64,000 nucleotides of DNA from Actinomycetospora lutea (GTDB lineage: Bacteria; Actinomycetota; Actinomycetes; Mycobacteriales; Pseudonocardiaceae): positions 186,001 through 250,000 of the forward strand of contig NZ_JAQZAL010000002.1 in assembly GCF_028737205.1 (NCBI RefSeq). The letters run 5' to 3'. The notes below the pieces were generated by a model, which did no database searches, was not told where the DNA came from, and saw only the letters and a program-made list of their open reading frames with translations. Below are positions 41,252-49,900 of the stretch, piece after piece (position 1 is the first letter of the stretch; every line of letters starts with the position of its first letter). The translations under genes were made by a program, and so were the position numbers.

Positions 41252-41952
41252 ACGACCTGCCTTCCCTTGACGTCGTTGGAGGTCGGGGTGGTGGTGGGGC
41301 CCTGCTGTCGGGGCACGTGGGTCGTGCACGCGGCGTCGCCGCGGGCGATGGTGGACAACCGCTGGACGTGCGTGCCCAGGAGCTCGGCGAAGACCTCGGT
41401 CTCCGCCTCGCACAGCTGCGGGAACTCGGCGGCCACACCGGCCACCGGACAGTGGTGCTGGCACAGGGCCTCGCCCGCCGTGGTGGCGTGCGACGAGGCC
41501 GCGTAGCCCTCGTGGGAGAGGGCGCTGGCGAGCGCGTGCACCCGCTCGGCGTGGTCGGCGTGGGTGCCGATCTCCTCGCGGTGCTCGGCGAGCATGCCCT
41601 CGACGCGCCGCCGGGCGAACGCGCGGACCGCGTCGGGCCCCAGCACGTCGGACAGCTCGCGCAGCACCGCGACGGCGAGCTCGGCCACGTCGTCCTCGTC
41701 GCCCCCGGCCCGCCGGCGGCCTCGCTCGGTGAGCAGGTGCTGGCGGGCGGGACGACCGCGTCCGCGCCCGGCGCGCGGCGCGTCCCGGGTGGTCACCGCG
41801 TCCTCGGCGATCAGGGCGTCGAGGTGGCGGCGGACCGCCGCTCCGGAGAGCCCCAGCACCCCGGCGAGGTCCTTCGCCGTCGTGGGGCCGTGCTCCAGGA
41901 GCCGGCGGACGATGAGGTCCCGCGTCCGGCCGTCGTGCCCGTCGACGCTCAT
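41248..41952 (-). CDS. sufR: Iron-sulfur-sensing repressor SufR
   Basis: 234 residues from ATG 41952, where GGAGG lies 8 nt upstream; GTG 41970 is in frame but less likely. A winged helix at about residues 15-60 ([20 protein letters not shown]). The C-terminal cysteines in [11 protein letters not shown] and FPQLCEAE fit the [4Fe-4S]-binding pattern of SufR. It represses its own suf operon when clusters are sufficient. First gene of the sufRBDCSUT operon. Confidence 0.95.
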   Translation of the reverse strand: MSVDGHDGRTRDLIVRRLLEHGPTTAKDLAGVLGLSGAAVRRHLDALIAEDAVTTRDAPRAGRGRGRPARQHLLTERGRRRAGGDEDDVAELAVAVLRELSDVLGPDAVRAFARRRVEGMLAEHREEIGTHADHAERVHALASALSHEGYAASSHATTAGEALCQHHCPVAGVAAEFPQLCEAETEVFAELLGTHVQRLSTIARGDAACTTHVPRQQGPTTTPTSNDVKGRQVV

Positions 41953-41996
41953 GGTCCTCACCTCCTGCACGTGCTCGGTCGGGTACGCCTTCTTTT

Positions 41997-42022
41997 GACA
42001 ACACCAGTCTTGCTTATTTGTC
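41997..42022. promoter_or_regulatory. Candidate SufR operator / suf promoter
   Basis: GACAA (41997-42001) and TTGTC (42018-42022) form an inverted repeat inside a markedly AT-rich island in the sufR-mptB gap. The placement, 45-70 nt upstream of sufR, suits an autorepressor site. The published SufR motif could not be compared here. Confidence 0.4.
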
Positions 42023-42134
42023 GCCGCCGGGCAAAGCGGACCCCCGGACCGGACGAGGTGATCGCACTCACGCAGGGTTACCTACCCTTACCGGCTGGTG
42101 GGGTACGGCGGCCGGGACCCGCGACCGGCCTCGG

Positions 42135-42140
42135 TATCGT
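42135..42140 (+). promoter_or_regulatory. -10 element of a leaderless mptB transcript
   Basis: TATCGT is followed by 8 nt and then GTG 42149. There is no ribosome site before this GTG. This arrangement supports the start choice for mptB. Confidence 0.5.
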
Positions 42141-42148
42141 CCCCGTCC

Positions 42149-43693
42149 GTGACCGGCACGACGGAGGCCCCCGCGCCGGTGCCCCCTGCCGTGTCGCCCG
42201 CGGTGACGCCCCCTGGAGCGCAGCCGCCCCCGCCGACCCCGGACGAGCGCCGCCGCCTGCGGACCGTGCGCCGCTTCGGCACCACCGGCTCGCTCCTCAT
42301 GGCGATCGGCGCCCTGGGGTGCGGGGCGACGCCCGCGCCCGCGTACAACCCGCTGCTCGGCACCCGCGTGCTCGGCCTGTGGGGCCGGATGCCGACGGTG
42401 TCGCTGACGCTCGCCTACATCGGCATGGGCATGCTCGTGCTGGCCTGGCTGTGGCTGGGCCGCCTCGCCTGGCCGGGCCGCGTGCGCCTGTCGGTGCGCC
42501 AGCTGACCCGCATCCTCGTCATGTGGATGGCGCCGCTGGCCGTCGCCCCGCCGCTGTTCTCCACCGACGTCTACGGCTACCTCTCCCAGGCCGAGGTCGT
42601 CTCGCGGGGCTTCGACCCCTACATCTACGGCGCCGCGCAGGCGCTCGGGCTCTCCGACCCGCTGGTCGCGAGCATCCCGACGATCTGGCGCACCACGCCG
42701 TCGCCGTACGGGCCCGGCTTCCTGTCCTTCGGGCGCCTCATCACCGGGATCGCGGGCGACGACATCGTGCTCGGCGTCTACCTGCACCGCGTCCTCGCGC
42801 TCGCCTCGCTGGGCCTCGTCATCTGGGCGGTGCCGCACCTCGCCCGCCGGGCCGGCGTCGAGCCGATCGCCGCGCTGTGGCTCGCGATCAGCCCGCTGGT
42901 GCTGTTCCACCTGGTCAGCGGCATCCACAACGACGCGATCATGCTGGGCGTCGTCCTCGCCGGCATGGAGATCGGCATGCGGCGCTCGTGGGTGCTCGGC
43001 GCGCTGCTCATCGGGCTCGGCGCCTCCGGGAAGATCCCCGCGGTGGTGGCTCTCGGCTTCCTCGCCGCGCACGTCGCCCACGAACGGGGCGGGGGGTTCG
43101 CGCGCCTGGTCCGGTACGGCGCGGCCTGCTCGGCGCTCGGGCTCGGCATGGTCGCCGCCGTCTCGGTCGGCAGCGGCCTGGGCTTCGGGTGGATCCAGGC
43201 GCTCGCCGTGCCCAACCTGCTGCGCAGCTGGCTCTCGGTCACCACCGACCTCGGCGTGCTCGGCGGCTGGCTCGGCGGGATCCTCGGCCTCGGCGACCAC
43301 ACCGACGCCGTCCTCGACCTCACCCGCGCCGCCGGGCTCGGTGTCGCCGCCCTGGTGTGCGTACTGCTCGTGTTCATGGTGCTGAACGGGCGCCTGCACG
43401 CCGTCGCGGGCATGGGCTACGGGTTCGGCGCGGTGTTCCTCGCCGGCCCCGTGCTGCACCCCTGGTACCTGCTGTGGGCCGTCGTCCCGCTGGCCGCGTC
43501 GGTGCGCAACCCGAGGATCCGCGGGTTCGCCGTCGCGGTGTGCGCGATCGTCGCCCTGCTGGTGCCGCCGACGGGCGCGGACTTCTCGTTCCGCACCTAC
43601 CAGCTGCCCATGGCCATCACCGCGGCGGCGCTGCTCGCGCTGGTCCCGCTGGCCGTGGTGCGCGGGCGCGTCCCCAAGACACCGGCCACCTAG
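42149..43693 (+). CDS. mptB: Polyprenol-phosphate-mannose-dependent alpha-(1,6)-mannosyltransferase, MptB-like
   Basis: 514 residues with a Pro-rich cytoplasmic start and about 12 or more hydrophobic segments, a GT-C membrane enzyme. The catalytic acidic loop is in PPLFSTDVYGYLSQAEVVSRG after the second helix pair. HNDAIMLGVVLAGMEI and GPVLHPWYLLW are family blocks. MptB builds the alpha-1,6-mannan core of lipomannan-type glycolipids. It is divergent from sufR, exactly as Rv1459c is from Rv1460. The stop codon TAG is part of the next gene's -10 box. Confidence 0.9.
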   Translation: MTGTTEAPAPVPPAVSPAVTPPGAQPPPPTPDERRRLRTVRRFGTTGSLLMAIGALGCGATPAPAYNPLLGTRVLGLWGRMPTVSLTLAYIGMGMLVLAWLWLGRLAWPGRVRLSVRQLTRILVMWMAPLAVAPPLFSTDVYGYLSQAEVVSRGFDPYIYGAAQALGLSDPLVASIPTIWRTTPSPYGPGFLSFGRLITGIAGDDIVLGVYLHRVLALASLGLVIWAVPHLARRAGVEPIAALWLAISPLVLFHLVSGIHNDAIMLGVVLAGMEIGMRRSWVLGALLIGLGASGKIPAVVALGFLAAHVAHERGGGFARLVRYGAACSALGLGMVAAVSVGSGLGFGWIQALAVPNLLRSWLSVTTDLGVLGGWLGGILGLGDHTDAVLDLTRAAGLGVAALVCVLLVFMVLNGRLHAVAGMGYGFGAVFLAGPVLHPWYLLWAVVPLAASVRNPRIRGFAVAVCAIVALLVPPTGADFSFRTYQLPMAITAAALLALVPLAVVRGRVPKTPAT

Positions 43694-43696
43694 GCT
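43691..43696 (+). promoter_or_regulatory. -10 element of the ABC-2 exporter operon, overlapping the mptB stop
   Basis: TAGGCT, then 7 nt, then GTG 43704: a leaderless arrangement. Its first three bases are the mptB stop codon. Confidence 0.55.
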
Positions 43697-43703
43697 GGCG
43701 GCC

Positions 43704-44633
43704 GTGTCGGGATCCGCGGGCGCACTGGAGGTGCGCGACCTCGTCGTGCGCTACCAGGGCCAGGCGGCCGTGGACGGCCTCGACCTCGACCTCGCGCCGG
43801 GCCAGGTGCTCGCCCTGCTCGGACCCAACGGCGCGGGCAAGACCACGACGGTCGAGGTGTGCGAGGGCCTGCGCGGCCGAGACGCGGGCCGCGTCCGGGT
43901 GCTCGGCGTCGACCCGGCCGGCGCGCCCGACGCGCTGCGCGCCCGCCTGGGGGTCATGCCGCAGGGCGGCGGTGCCTACCCCGGGGTCCGCGTGCGCGAG
44001 ATGGTCGGGCTCGTGGCCGCCTGCTCCGCGCGCCCGCTCGACCCCGACTGGCTCGTCGACACGCTCGGCCTCGCCTCCTGCGCCCGCAAGCCCTACAAGC
44101 GCCTCTCGGTCGGCCAGCAGCAGCGCCTGGCGCTCGCGTGCGCGGTCGTCGGGCGCCCGGAGCTGGTCTTCCTCGACGAGCCCACCGCGAGCCTCGACCC
44201 GCAGGGCCGCCGCCTGGTGTGGGACCTCGTGCGCGCCCTGCGCGCCGACGGCGTCGCGGTGCTGCTGACCACGCACCTCATGCAGGAGGCCGAGACGCTG
44301 GCCGACCACATCGTGATCATCGACCACGGGCGCGCGGTCGCCGAGGGCAGCCCGGACACGTTGACCGCCGCGGGCGCCGACCGCGAGCTGCGCTTCCGCG
44401 CCGCCGCGGGCATGGACCTGCGCCTGCTCGCCGACGCCCTGCCCGAGGGGTGCTCGGTGTCCGAGCCGACGCCGGGCAGCTACCTCGTCGAGGGGTCCAT
44501 CGACCCGCAGGTGCTCTCGACCGTGACGTCGTGGTGCGCCCGCCAGGGCGTGCTCGCCGACGACCTGCGCGTCGCGCGCCGCAGCCTCGAGGACGTGTTC
44601 CTCGAGCTCACGGGACGCGAGCTCCGGTCGTGA
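43704..44633 (+). CDS. ABC transporter ATPase (ABC-2 exporter)
   Basis: 309 residues. Walker A is GPNGAGKTT, the signature is a variant LSVGQQQRL, and Walker B VFLDEPTASLD. TTHLMQEAETLADHI follows as in drug/lipid exporter ATPases. The 80-residue C-terminal domain ends FLELTGRELRS. It pairs with the permease encoded next (GTGA overlap). Orthologue by position of Rv1458c; substrate not known. Confidence 0.92.
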   Translation: MSGSAGALEVRDLVVRYQGQAAVDGLDLDLAPGQVLALLGPNGAGKTTTVEVCEGLRGRDAGRVRVLGVDPAGAPDALRARLGVMPQGGGAYPGVRVREMVGLVAACSARPLDPDWLVDTLGLASCARKPYKRLSVGQQQRLALACAVVGRPELVFLDEPTASLDPQGRRLVWDLVRALRADGVAVLLTTHLMQEAETLADHIVIIDHGRAVAEGSPDTLTAAGADRELRFRAAAGMDLRLLADALPEGCSVSEPTPGSYLVEGSIDPQVLSTVTSWCARQGVLADDLRVARRSLEDVFLELTGRELRS

Positions 44634-45409
44634 GCACGCCCAGCTTCGAGGCCGGCACCTTCACCCCGGCGCCGGGACGCGGGCCGCTGGGGCGCATGCT
44701 CGCCACGCAGGTCGCGCTCGAGACCAAGCTGGCCCTGCGCCAGGGCGAGCAGGTGCTGCTCACCCTGATCATCCCGTTGGCGCTGCTCGTCGGCCTCACG
44801 CTCCTGCGCGTCGTCCCGCTGCCCGAGCCGCGGGCGACGTCCGCCCTCGGCACGGTGCTCGCGCTCGCGATCATGTCGACCGCCTTCACCAGCCAGGCCA
44901 TCTCCCTGGGCTTCGACCGCCGCTACGGGGTGCTGCGCCGCCTCGCGGCCACCGCGGTCCCCCGCTGGCTGATCGTGTGCGGGCGCCTCGGCGGGATGGC
45001 CGCCGTGGTGCTCGTGCAGGTCGTCGTGCTCGGCGCCGTCGCGATCGCGCTGGGCTGGCGGCCGGGCGCGGGCTCGCCGGGCTGGGTGCTCCTGCTCGTC
45101 GTGCTCGGCACCGCGGCGTTCGGCGCCGTCGGGGTGCTGCTCGGCGGCAGCGTGCGCGCCGAGATCGTGCTCGCCCTCGCCAACGTCATCTGGTTCGTGC
45201 TGCTCTTCGCGGGCGGGGTGCTCGTGCCCGCGTCGGCGCTGCCCGGCCCGCTCGCCACCGTCGTGCAGCTGCTGCCCTCCGGGGCGCTCGCCGAGGGCCT
45301 GCGCACAGCGCTGGCCGGCGGCACGCCCGCACTCGGCCACGTCGTCGTCCTGCTCGTCTGGGCGGTCGTGGCCGGCGGCATCGCCACCCGCACCGTGCGC
45401 TGGAGCTGA
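44630..45409 (+). CDS. ABC-2 type transporter permease
   Basis: 259 residues, six hydrophobic segments. GFDRRYGVLRRLAATAVPRW is the cytoplasmic coupling block of ABC-2 permeases, and GGVLVPASALPGPLATVVQL the last extracellular loop. It forms an exporter with the preceding ATPase; positional counterpart of Rv1457c. It ends 32 nt before the ctaA start. Confidence 0.9.
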   Translation: MSTPSFEAGTFTPAPGRGPLGRMLATQVALETKLALRQGEQVLLTLIIPLALLVGLTLLRVVPLPEPRATSALGTVLALAIMSTAFTSQAISLGFDRRYGVLRRLAATAVPRWLIVCGRLGGMAAVVLVQVVVLGAVAIALGWRPGAGSPGWVLLLVVLGTAAFGAVGVLLGGSVRAEIVLALANVIWFVLLFAGGVLVPASALPGPLATVVQLLPSGALAEGLRTALAGGTPALGHVVVLLVWAVVAGGIATRTVRWS

Positions 45410-45428
45410 GTCCCCCTACGACGGGACG

Positions 45429-45434
45429 TAGGAT
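45429..45434 (+). promoter_or_regulatory. -10 element of a leaderless ctaA transcript
   Basis: TAGGAT followed by 7 nt and GTG 45442, with no ribosome site between. Same pattern as the exporter operon upstream. Confidence 0.55.
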
Positions 45435-45441
45435 CAGCCCT

Positions 45442-46410
45442 GTGCTGGAGCGTCTCCCCGCCACACCGCCCCGGCTGATGAACGGCCTCGCGATGGCCGC
45501 CGTCGTCGGCCAGGCCGGGATCGCGGTCACGGGTGCCGTCGTCCGCGTGACCGGGTCCGGGCTCGGCTGCCCGACCTGGCCCGAGTGCTTCCCGGGCAGC
45601 CTCGTCCCCGTGCCGCACCCCGAGATCGCGGTGCTGCACCAGTGGGTCGAGTTCGGCAACCGCCTGCTCGGGATCGCGCTCGTGCTGATCACCGGGGCGT
45701 GCCTGCTCGCCGCCCTCAACGTCCGGCCCCGCCGCGGGCGCCTCGTGCTGCTCGCCGCGACGATGCCCCTCGGCGTCGTCGCGCAGGCCGTCATCGGCGG
45801 CATCACCGTGCTCACCGGCCTCGCCTGGTACACCGTCGCGCCGCACTTCCTCGTGACGATCCCGCTGATCTGGCTCGCCGTGCTGCTCGTGCGCGAGTCC
45901 TCCCCCGCCGCCCTGGCCGCGCCACCCGGCACGCCCTGGACCCCCGCCGTGCCGCACGCGCTGCGCGGCTTGCTCGCGGTGACCTCGGTGGTGCTCGTGG
46001 CCCTGCTCGTGGCGGGCACGCTCGTCACCGCGGCCGGCCCGCACGGCGGCGACGCGGCGACCCCGCGCCTCGAGGCGGTCCCGCTCCCGACGCTCGCGAC
46101 CGCCCACGCGCACCTGCTCTTCGCCTTCCTCGGCCTGCTCGTCGGCGTGGGTTTCCTGGCGCACGCGGTCGCCGTGCCCCGCGCGGTGATCGTGCGCCTG
46201 CGGGTGCTGGTCGTGCTGACCCTGGCCCAGGGCGCGCTCGGCGGCATCCAGTACGCCCTCGGCGTGCCGGAGCTGCTCGTGGCCCTGCACGTCCTCGGAG
46301 CGGTCGTCACCGTCGCCGCCGCCGCCTGGCTCTGGTCGGCGACCGCGGAGATCGACCCGGCGCCCGACCCCGTCGACACCCCCGCCCCCGCGCTCGCCGC
46401 GAGGGGCTGA
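45442..46410 (+). CDS. ctaA: Heme A synthase
   Basis: 322 residues, eight hydrophobic segments in two four-helix halves. Likely heme ligands are His in LHQWVEFGNR, APHFLVTIP, TAHAHLLFAF and VALHVLGAV. The extracytoplasmic Cys pair CPTWPEC matches the disulfide of Gram-positive CtaA. It oxidises heme O to heme A for cytochrome aa3 oxidase. ctaB, which makes heme O, is 3 kb downstream on the other strand. The stop overlaps qor (TGATG). Confidence 0.94.
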   Translation: MLERLPATPPRLMNGLAMAAVVGQAGIAVTGAVVRVTGSGLGCPTWPECFPGSLVPVPHPEIAVLHQWVEFGNRLLGIALVLITGACLLAALNVRPRRGRLVLLAATMPLGVVAQAVIGGITVLTGLAWYTVAPHFLVTIPLIWLAVLLVRESSPAALAAPPGTPWTPAVPHALRGLLAVTSVVLVALLVAGTLVTAAGPHGGDAATPRLEAVPLPTLATAHAHLLFAFLGLLVGVGFLAHAVAVPRAVIVRLRVLVVLTLAQGALGGIQYALGVPELLVALHVLGAVVTVAAAAWLWSATAEIDPAPDPVDTPAPALAARG

Positions 46411-47384
46411 TGCACGCCGTCCGGGTGTCCCGCCTCGGCGGGCCCGAGGTCCTCGAGCCCGCCGACCTGCCCGACCCCGAGCCGGGCGAGGGCGAGGCGC
46501 TCGTCGAGCTCGCCGCGGTGGGCGTCAACTACATCGACACCTACTTCCGCACCGGCCTCTACCCCCACGAGCTGCCGTACGTGCCCGGCGTCGAGGGCGG
46601 CGGCACCGTGCGCGCCGTGGGGCCGGACGTCACCGCCGTCGCGCCGGGTGACCGCGTCGTGTGGACCAACACCCTCGGGTCCTACGCGACGCTCGCGGTG
46701 GTCCCGGTGACCGACCTCGTGGCCGTCCCCGACGGCGTCGACCTCGAGACCGCGACGGCCGTGGCCCTGCAGGGCATGACCGCGCACTACCTGCTCCACG
46801 ACACCCACCCCGTGGCGCCGGGCGAGGACGTCCTCGTGCACGCGGGCGCGGGCGGCATGGGCCTGCTGCTCTGCCAGATGGCCCGCTCGCTGGGCGCCCG
46901 GGTGATCGCCACGACCTCCTCGCCCGAGAAGGACGCCCTGGCCCGCGAGGCCGGCGCGGACGAGACCCTGCGCTACGGCTCCTCTCCCCAGGACCTCGCC
47001 GACCGCGTCCGCGCCCTCACCGGCGGCGAGGGGGTAGCGGTGGTCTACGACGGCGTCGGCGCGTCCACCTTCGACGCCTCCCTCGCCAGCCTGCGCATCC
47101 GCGGCGTGCTCGCCCTCTACGGCGCGGCGAGCGGCCCCGTGCCGCCGGTCGACCCGCAGCGCCTCAACAGCGCCGGCTCCGTGTACCTCACGCGCCCCTC
47201 CCTGCACTGGCACGTGCGCACCCCCGAGCAGCTCGCCGCCCGCGCCGCGGCGGTGTTCTCGGCGGTGGCCGCCGGCGACCTGGCGGTCCGCATCGGCGGG
47301 CGCTACGCCCTCGACGATGCGGCGACGGCCCACCGCGACCTCGAGTCCCGCCGCACCACCGGGAAGCTCCTGCTGCGGCCCTGA
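46410..47384 (+). CDS. qor: Zinc-free quinone oxidoreductase (QOR family)
   Basis: 324 residues. VGVNYIDTYFRTGLYPHELP, GVEGGGTVRAVGPDV and the nucleotide-binding HAGAGGMGLLLCQMARSLGA show the MDR quinone reductase family; there are no catalytic zinc ligands. NADPH-dependent quinone reduction is expected. Coupled to ctaA by TGATG; the counterpart is Rv1454c in the same order. Confidence 0.95.
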   Translation: MHAVRVSRLGGPEVLEPADLPDPEPGEGEALVELAAVGVNYIDTYFRTGLYPHELPYVPGVEGGGTVRAVGPDVTAVAPGDRVVWTNTLGSYATLAVVPVTDLVAVPDGVDLETATAVALQGMTAHYLLHDTHPVAPGEDVLVHAGAGGMGLLLCQMARSLGARVIATTSSPEKDALAREAGADETLRYGSSPQDLADRVRALTGGEGVAVVYDGVGASTFDASLASLRIRGVLALYGAASGPVPPVDPQRLNSAGSVYLTRPSLHWHVRTPEQLAARAAAVFSAVAAGDLAVRIGGRYALDDAATAHRDLESRRTTGKLLLRP

Positions 47385-47470
47385 GCGGCGCCGAGGGCGT
47401 CCCCGGGCACCTCTCCAAGTCGATCTCTCGAGGAAGCCGTTGGTGCACAGCACTGGTGGCACCCCCGAGA

Positions 47471-47600
47471 GATCGAACCGGCGAGCACACCGTAGGTCGG
47501 GGGCCGCCCGCCCCCGGTCCCCCGAGCCCCGGTCCCCCGAGTCCGGGAGCCGGAGGGGGCGCGGCGCATGACACTCCCGAACGATCGAACCGGCGAGCAC
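47471..47600 (+). repeat. Pair of 18-nt direct repeats in a 260-nt gene-free stretch
   Basis: GATCGAACCGGCGAGCAC occurs at 47471-47488 and 47583-47600, 112 nt apart. Shorter echoes (GGAACCGGCGGCG, CGTCGAACCC) follow before 47640. Between the copies is a tract of CCCCCGGTCCCCCGAGCCC-type sequence. The whole region 47385-47644 has no credible gene and no ribosome site before the AbiEi-like gene. The repeats might be operators for that gene or remains of an insertion. Confidence 0.6.
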
Positions 47601-47644
47601 CGACGCGATGGAACCGGCGGCGCGCAACCGGCGTCGAACCCGGC

Positions 47645-48610
47645 ATGGAACTCGATCGACCGTTCCGCGGGTCCGAGGCGGTGGCCCGCGGCGAGGTCAC
47701 CAAGGGGCAGCTGCGAGGCCCCGGGGTCGTGTGCCTGGGCTACGACCTCTACCAGGCCGCGGGCGTCGGTGTGGACCAGGTGTCGCTGGCGCGGGCCGGG
47801 ATGCTGCGGCACCCCCAGGGCGCCGTGACGGGTCTGGCCGCGTCCGTGCTCTGGGGCGCCGGGACGGCCGTCGCCGACGTCGACGTGAGCCTCGCGGAGG
47901 CGGGCAGGCCGACCGGCGCGACGGAGGTGCTGGTCCCCGGCGCCGGGTTCCGGTCACGGGGTGCGGTGGAGGTCCGGCGGGCCGAGCTCGCTGAGGACGA
48001 GGTCGTCTCGTGGCGCGACGGCGCCGACGGCCGCCTGCTGCGCCTGACCTCGCCGGCGCGGACGGTGCTCGAGGTCGCCCGCCGGCTGCCGACCGTGGAG
48101 GCGGTGGTCGTCGCGGACGCCGTCGCCCGCCGCACCGGGATCGCCGCCGCCGACGTCGTCGCGCTCGCCGACCGGCACACCGGCGAGCGGGGCATGGCCC
48201 GGGTGCGGGCGGCCGCCGCACTGATGGACCCGCGCGCCGACACCCCGCGGCGCACGCGGGTGCGGCTCGGCGTGCTGCTGGCGCGGCTGCCCGCGCCGAC
48301 GGTCGACGCGCTGGTGACGCGGGCCGCGACCGGGGCCACCGTCGGAGCGCTGGACCTGGGCTGGCCCGGGACGGCCGCCGGGGTGCTCGTCGACCGGCAC
48401 CCCGCCCAGGCCCGCCTGTGCGCGCAGGAGCTCCTCGAGCACGGATGGCAGGTGGTGTCGCTGGGGCGGGAGGGCCGGCAGCCCGTCGCACAGGTGGTGG
48501 CGGACGTCGCCACCTTCCTGGGACGCGTCGACCGGCTGCGGTGGCGCGACCTGCCGGACCTCCGGGGGCGCTTCCCGCGCCGACCGAGCCGGCCGAGGGT
48601 CTGGGTCTAG
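47645..48610 (+). CDS. AbiEi-like protein, type IV toxin-antitoxin antitoxin-related
   Basis: 321 residues from ATG 47645; the start is uncertain because no ribosome site precedes it. The N-terminal helix-turn-helix-like part AVARGEVTKGQLRGPGVVC and the following LTSPARTVLEVARRLPTVEA match the actinobacterial AbiEi-like proteins with a C-terminal nuclease-like (DUF559) domain. In that C-terminus LDLGWPGTAAGVLVDRHPAQ lacks the acidic VEYDG-type catalytic motif, so it looks inactive. No AbiEii toxin gene is adjacent. It separates the qor and ctaB genes, an accessory insertion in a conserved block. Confidence 0.7.
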   Translation: MELDRPFRGSEAVARGEVTKGQLRGPGVVCLGYDLYQAAGVGVDQVSLARAGMLRHPQGAVTGLAASVLWGAGTAVADVDVSLAEAGRPTGATEVLVPGAGFRSRGAVEVRRAELAEDEVVSWRDGADGRLLRLTSPARTVLEVARRLPTVEAVVVADAVARRTGIAAADVVALADRHTGERGMARVRAAAALMDPRADTPRRTRVRLGVLLARLPAPTVDALVTRAATGATVGALDLGWPGTAAGVLVDRHPAQARLCAQELLEHGWQVVSLGREGRQPVAQVVADVATFLGRVDRLRWRDLPDLRGRFPRRPSRPRVWV

Positions 48611-48622
48611 AGAGGTCGGGGC

Positions 48623-49558
48623 CTAGAAGGGCCAGCCGAAGACCGGCCAGCCGACGGCCGAGTCGACGGCCACCGCCACGAACAGGCCGGTGAGATAGGT
48701 GTTCGAGAGGTGGAACAGGCGCATCGACTGCACGACCTCGTCGCGCTTCACCGCGCCGTCGAGGCGGTGCGCCGCGACGAGGAACCAGGTGCCGCCGAGG
48801 GCCGCGGTGCCCAGGTAGATCCACGACGTCGCGGGGATCAGCAGCGCCGACCAGGCCACCATCGCCCACGAGTAGGCGACGATCTGGCGGCTCACGCGCC
48901 GGGGCGAGGCGACGACCGGGAGCATCGGGATGCCCGCGGCCGCGTAGTCGTCGCGGTAGCGCATCGCGAGGGCCCAGAAGTGCGGCGGCGTCCAGAAGAA
49001 GATGATCGCGAAGAGGACCCAGGCGGGCCAGCCCACGGTGCCCGTCACGGCCGCCCAGCCGATCACCACGGGCATGCAGCCCGCGGCGCCGCCCCAGACG
49101 ATGTTCTGGGCGGTCCGGCGCTTGAGCAGCAGCGTGTAGACGAGGATGTAGAAGGCGATCGCGGCGACCGAGAGGCCCGCGGCCACCCAGTTCGCGGTGA
49201 ACCCGAGCCACACGGCCGACAGGGCGCCCAGCACGAGCCCGAACACCAGGGCGTGCGAGCGGGGCACCGCCTCGCGGGCCAGCGGGCGCTTGCGGGTGCG
49301 CGCCATCTTCGCGTCGATGTCGGCGTCGACGACGCAGTTCAGCGCGTGGGCGCTGGCCGCCGCGCCGGCACCGCCGACCAGGACGGAGAGCACGAGCCAC
49401 AGGGACGGCACCGACCGTTCGGCGAGCATCATCGCCGGCACCGTGACCACGAGCAGCTGCTCGATGATCCGGGCCTTGGTCAGCGCCAGATAGGCCCGCA
49501 CGGTGGTGAGCAGGCCGCCCCGCCGCGTCGCGGGGACCCCGCCGACCGCCGTGCTCAC
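48623..49558 (-). CDS. ctaB: Protoheme IX farnesyltransferase (heme O synthase)
   Basis: 311 residues from GTG 49558 with GAGGTG upstream. UbiA-type membrane prenyltransferase with about nine hydrophobic segments. The two Asp-rich sites are NCVVDADIDAKMARTRKRPL and MRYRDDYAAAGIPMLP. It attaches farnesyl to heme B, giving heme O, the CtaA substrate. Its stop is 12 nt from the stop of the convergent AbiEi-like gene. Divergent from the pentose phosphate operon as in Rv1451/Rv1449c. Confidence 0.95.
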   Translation of the reverse strand: MSTAVGGVPATRRGGLLTTVRAYLALTKARIIEQLLVVTVPAMMLAERSVPSLWLVLSVLVGGAGAAASAHALNCVVDADIDAKMARTRKRPLAREAVPRSHALVFGLVLGALSAVWLGFTANWVAAGLSVAAIAFYILVYTLLLKRRTAQNIVWGGAAGCMPVVIGWAAVTGTVGWPAWVLFAIIFFWTPPHFWALAMRYRDDYAAAGIPMLPVVASPRRVSRQIVAYSWAMVAWSALLIPATSWIYLGTAALGGTWFLVAAHRLDGAVKRDEVVQSMRLFHLSNTYLTGLFVAVAVDSAVGWPVFGWPF

Positions 49559-49900
49559 TCGGTGGCACCTCGCTGTGGTGGACGAACGTTCTTCGGGCAC
49601 GACCCGCGTCTCCTACACGCTGTCGTCGGAAGAGTCTGCACCCCCGCGGCCCCGCCCGCTCGCGGGGGGCGTCCCCCGGCCGGTGCAGTGTCCGCCATGT
49701 CACGCCGGACGACGCGCCGATGATAGGTGGCCGGTGTCCGTGGCGGGCGGCGAGGGTATCTCCGGAGCGGTCCGGTCGTGGAGGATCGACGCAGGTCCGT
49801 CAGGGCTTGAATCGATCCCGTGGGAGCATCGCTGCCCACTGGACCAACGCGCTGTGAATCGACGGCTCATGGCGCCCGTAGACGCGCAGGAAGGCAGCTC
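49559..49900. promoter_or_regulatory. Divergent ctaB / tkt promoter region without a gene
   Basis: 342 nt with no credible coding sequence. It holds a palindromic GAACGTTC near 49585, a possible GC hairpin (CCCCGC...GCGGGG) around 49657, a GGTATCT -10-like hexamer near 49757 and TTGAAT near 49808. A ribosome site GGAAGG precedes tkt. I cannot assign a specific transcription start. Confidence 0.5.
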
